DNA from: Norana najaformis
Taxonomy: Eukaryota; Annelida; Clitellata; Crassiclitellata; Hormogastridae
Direction of reading: 5' to 3'
NCBI GenBank assembly: GCA_964023275.1
Contig: OZ029915.1
Span: 3,098,745 to 3,162,744 of the forward strand
Length of the DNA: 64,000 nucleotides
This document shows positions 63,956 to 64,000 of this stretch, piece after piece. Below the pieces are notes generated by a model, which saw only the letters and a program-made list of their open reading frames with translations, ran no database searches and was not told where the DNA came from. A program made the translations under genes and the position numbers. Numbering within the stretch: position 1 is the stretch's first letter; each line of letters begins with the position of its first letter.

Positions 63956-64000
63956 TCACTTGCTTTCTTACATACTTCCTTACAAATCAAAGCGTCACAC

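Overview
This is AT-rich, non-coding, repeat-dominated DNA from a metazoan nuclear genome. There are no densely packed ORFs, no operon or ribosome-binding-site logic, and no recognisable complete host gene. Degraded non-LTR retrotransposon (LINE) reverse-transcriptase tails, tRNA-derived SINE heads, hAT-type MITEs and very long tetranucleotide microsatellites point to an invertebrate, probably marine. I cannot name the phylum from the sequence.

Layout. 1-10 kb holds LINE 3' ends, a (TTC)n tract grown on a LINE tail, a candidate MITE at 2083-2787, SINEs, a CpG-rich stretch (5130-5580) and a hAT MITE with a perfect 8-bp target-site duplication (7551-7727). 10-20 kb holds microsatellites and many copies of one unusual repeat (called family H here), clustered at 15560-17040, plus a candidate solo LTR near 17.9 kb and a TTAGG tract near 19.7 kb. 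20-30 kb holds a foldback, degenerate TTAGG/TAGGC DNA, the best host-exon candidate (23302-23464) and a SINE between 29-bp direct repeats. 30-45 kb holds LINE tails, SINEs, arrays and a near-perfect 62-bp palindrome. 45.7-51.2 kb is a GC-rich 104-bp satellite with a higher-order repeat of about 2.3 kb. 51-58 kb holds LINE fragments and microsatellites. 57-64 kb contains two paralogous segments offset by about 3.8 kb.

The main theme is retrotransposon turnover. At least five LINE lineages can be told apart by their C-terminal RT peptides and 3' tails: (ATTACA)n, (CTTA)n, (GAA)n, (GAT)n and (TACA/TATG)n. Several tails run directly into long microsatellites with the same unit, suggesting that insertions seed the simple repeats. 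Many families share a GGCGCT-TATA-AAT motif just before the tail. Nothing here forms a functional pathway. Every TE coding region seen is truncated or broken. Family letters (A-K) are my own labels, not database names.
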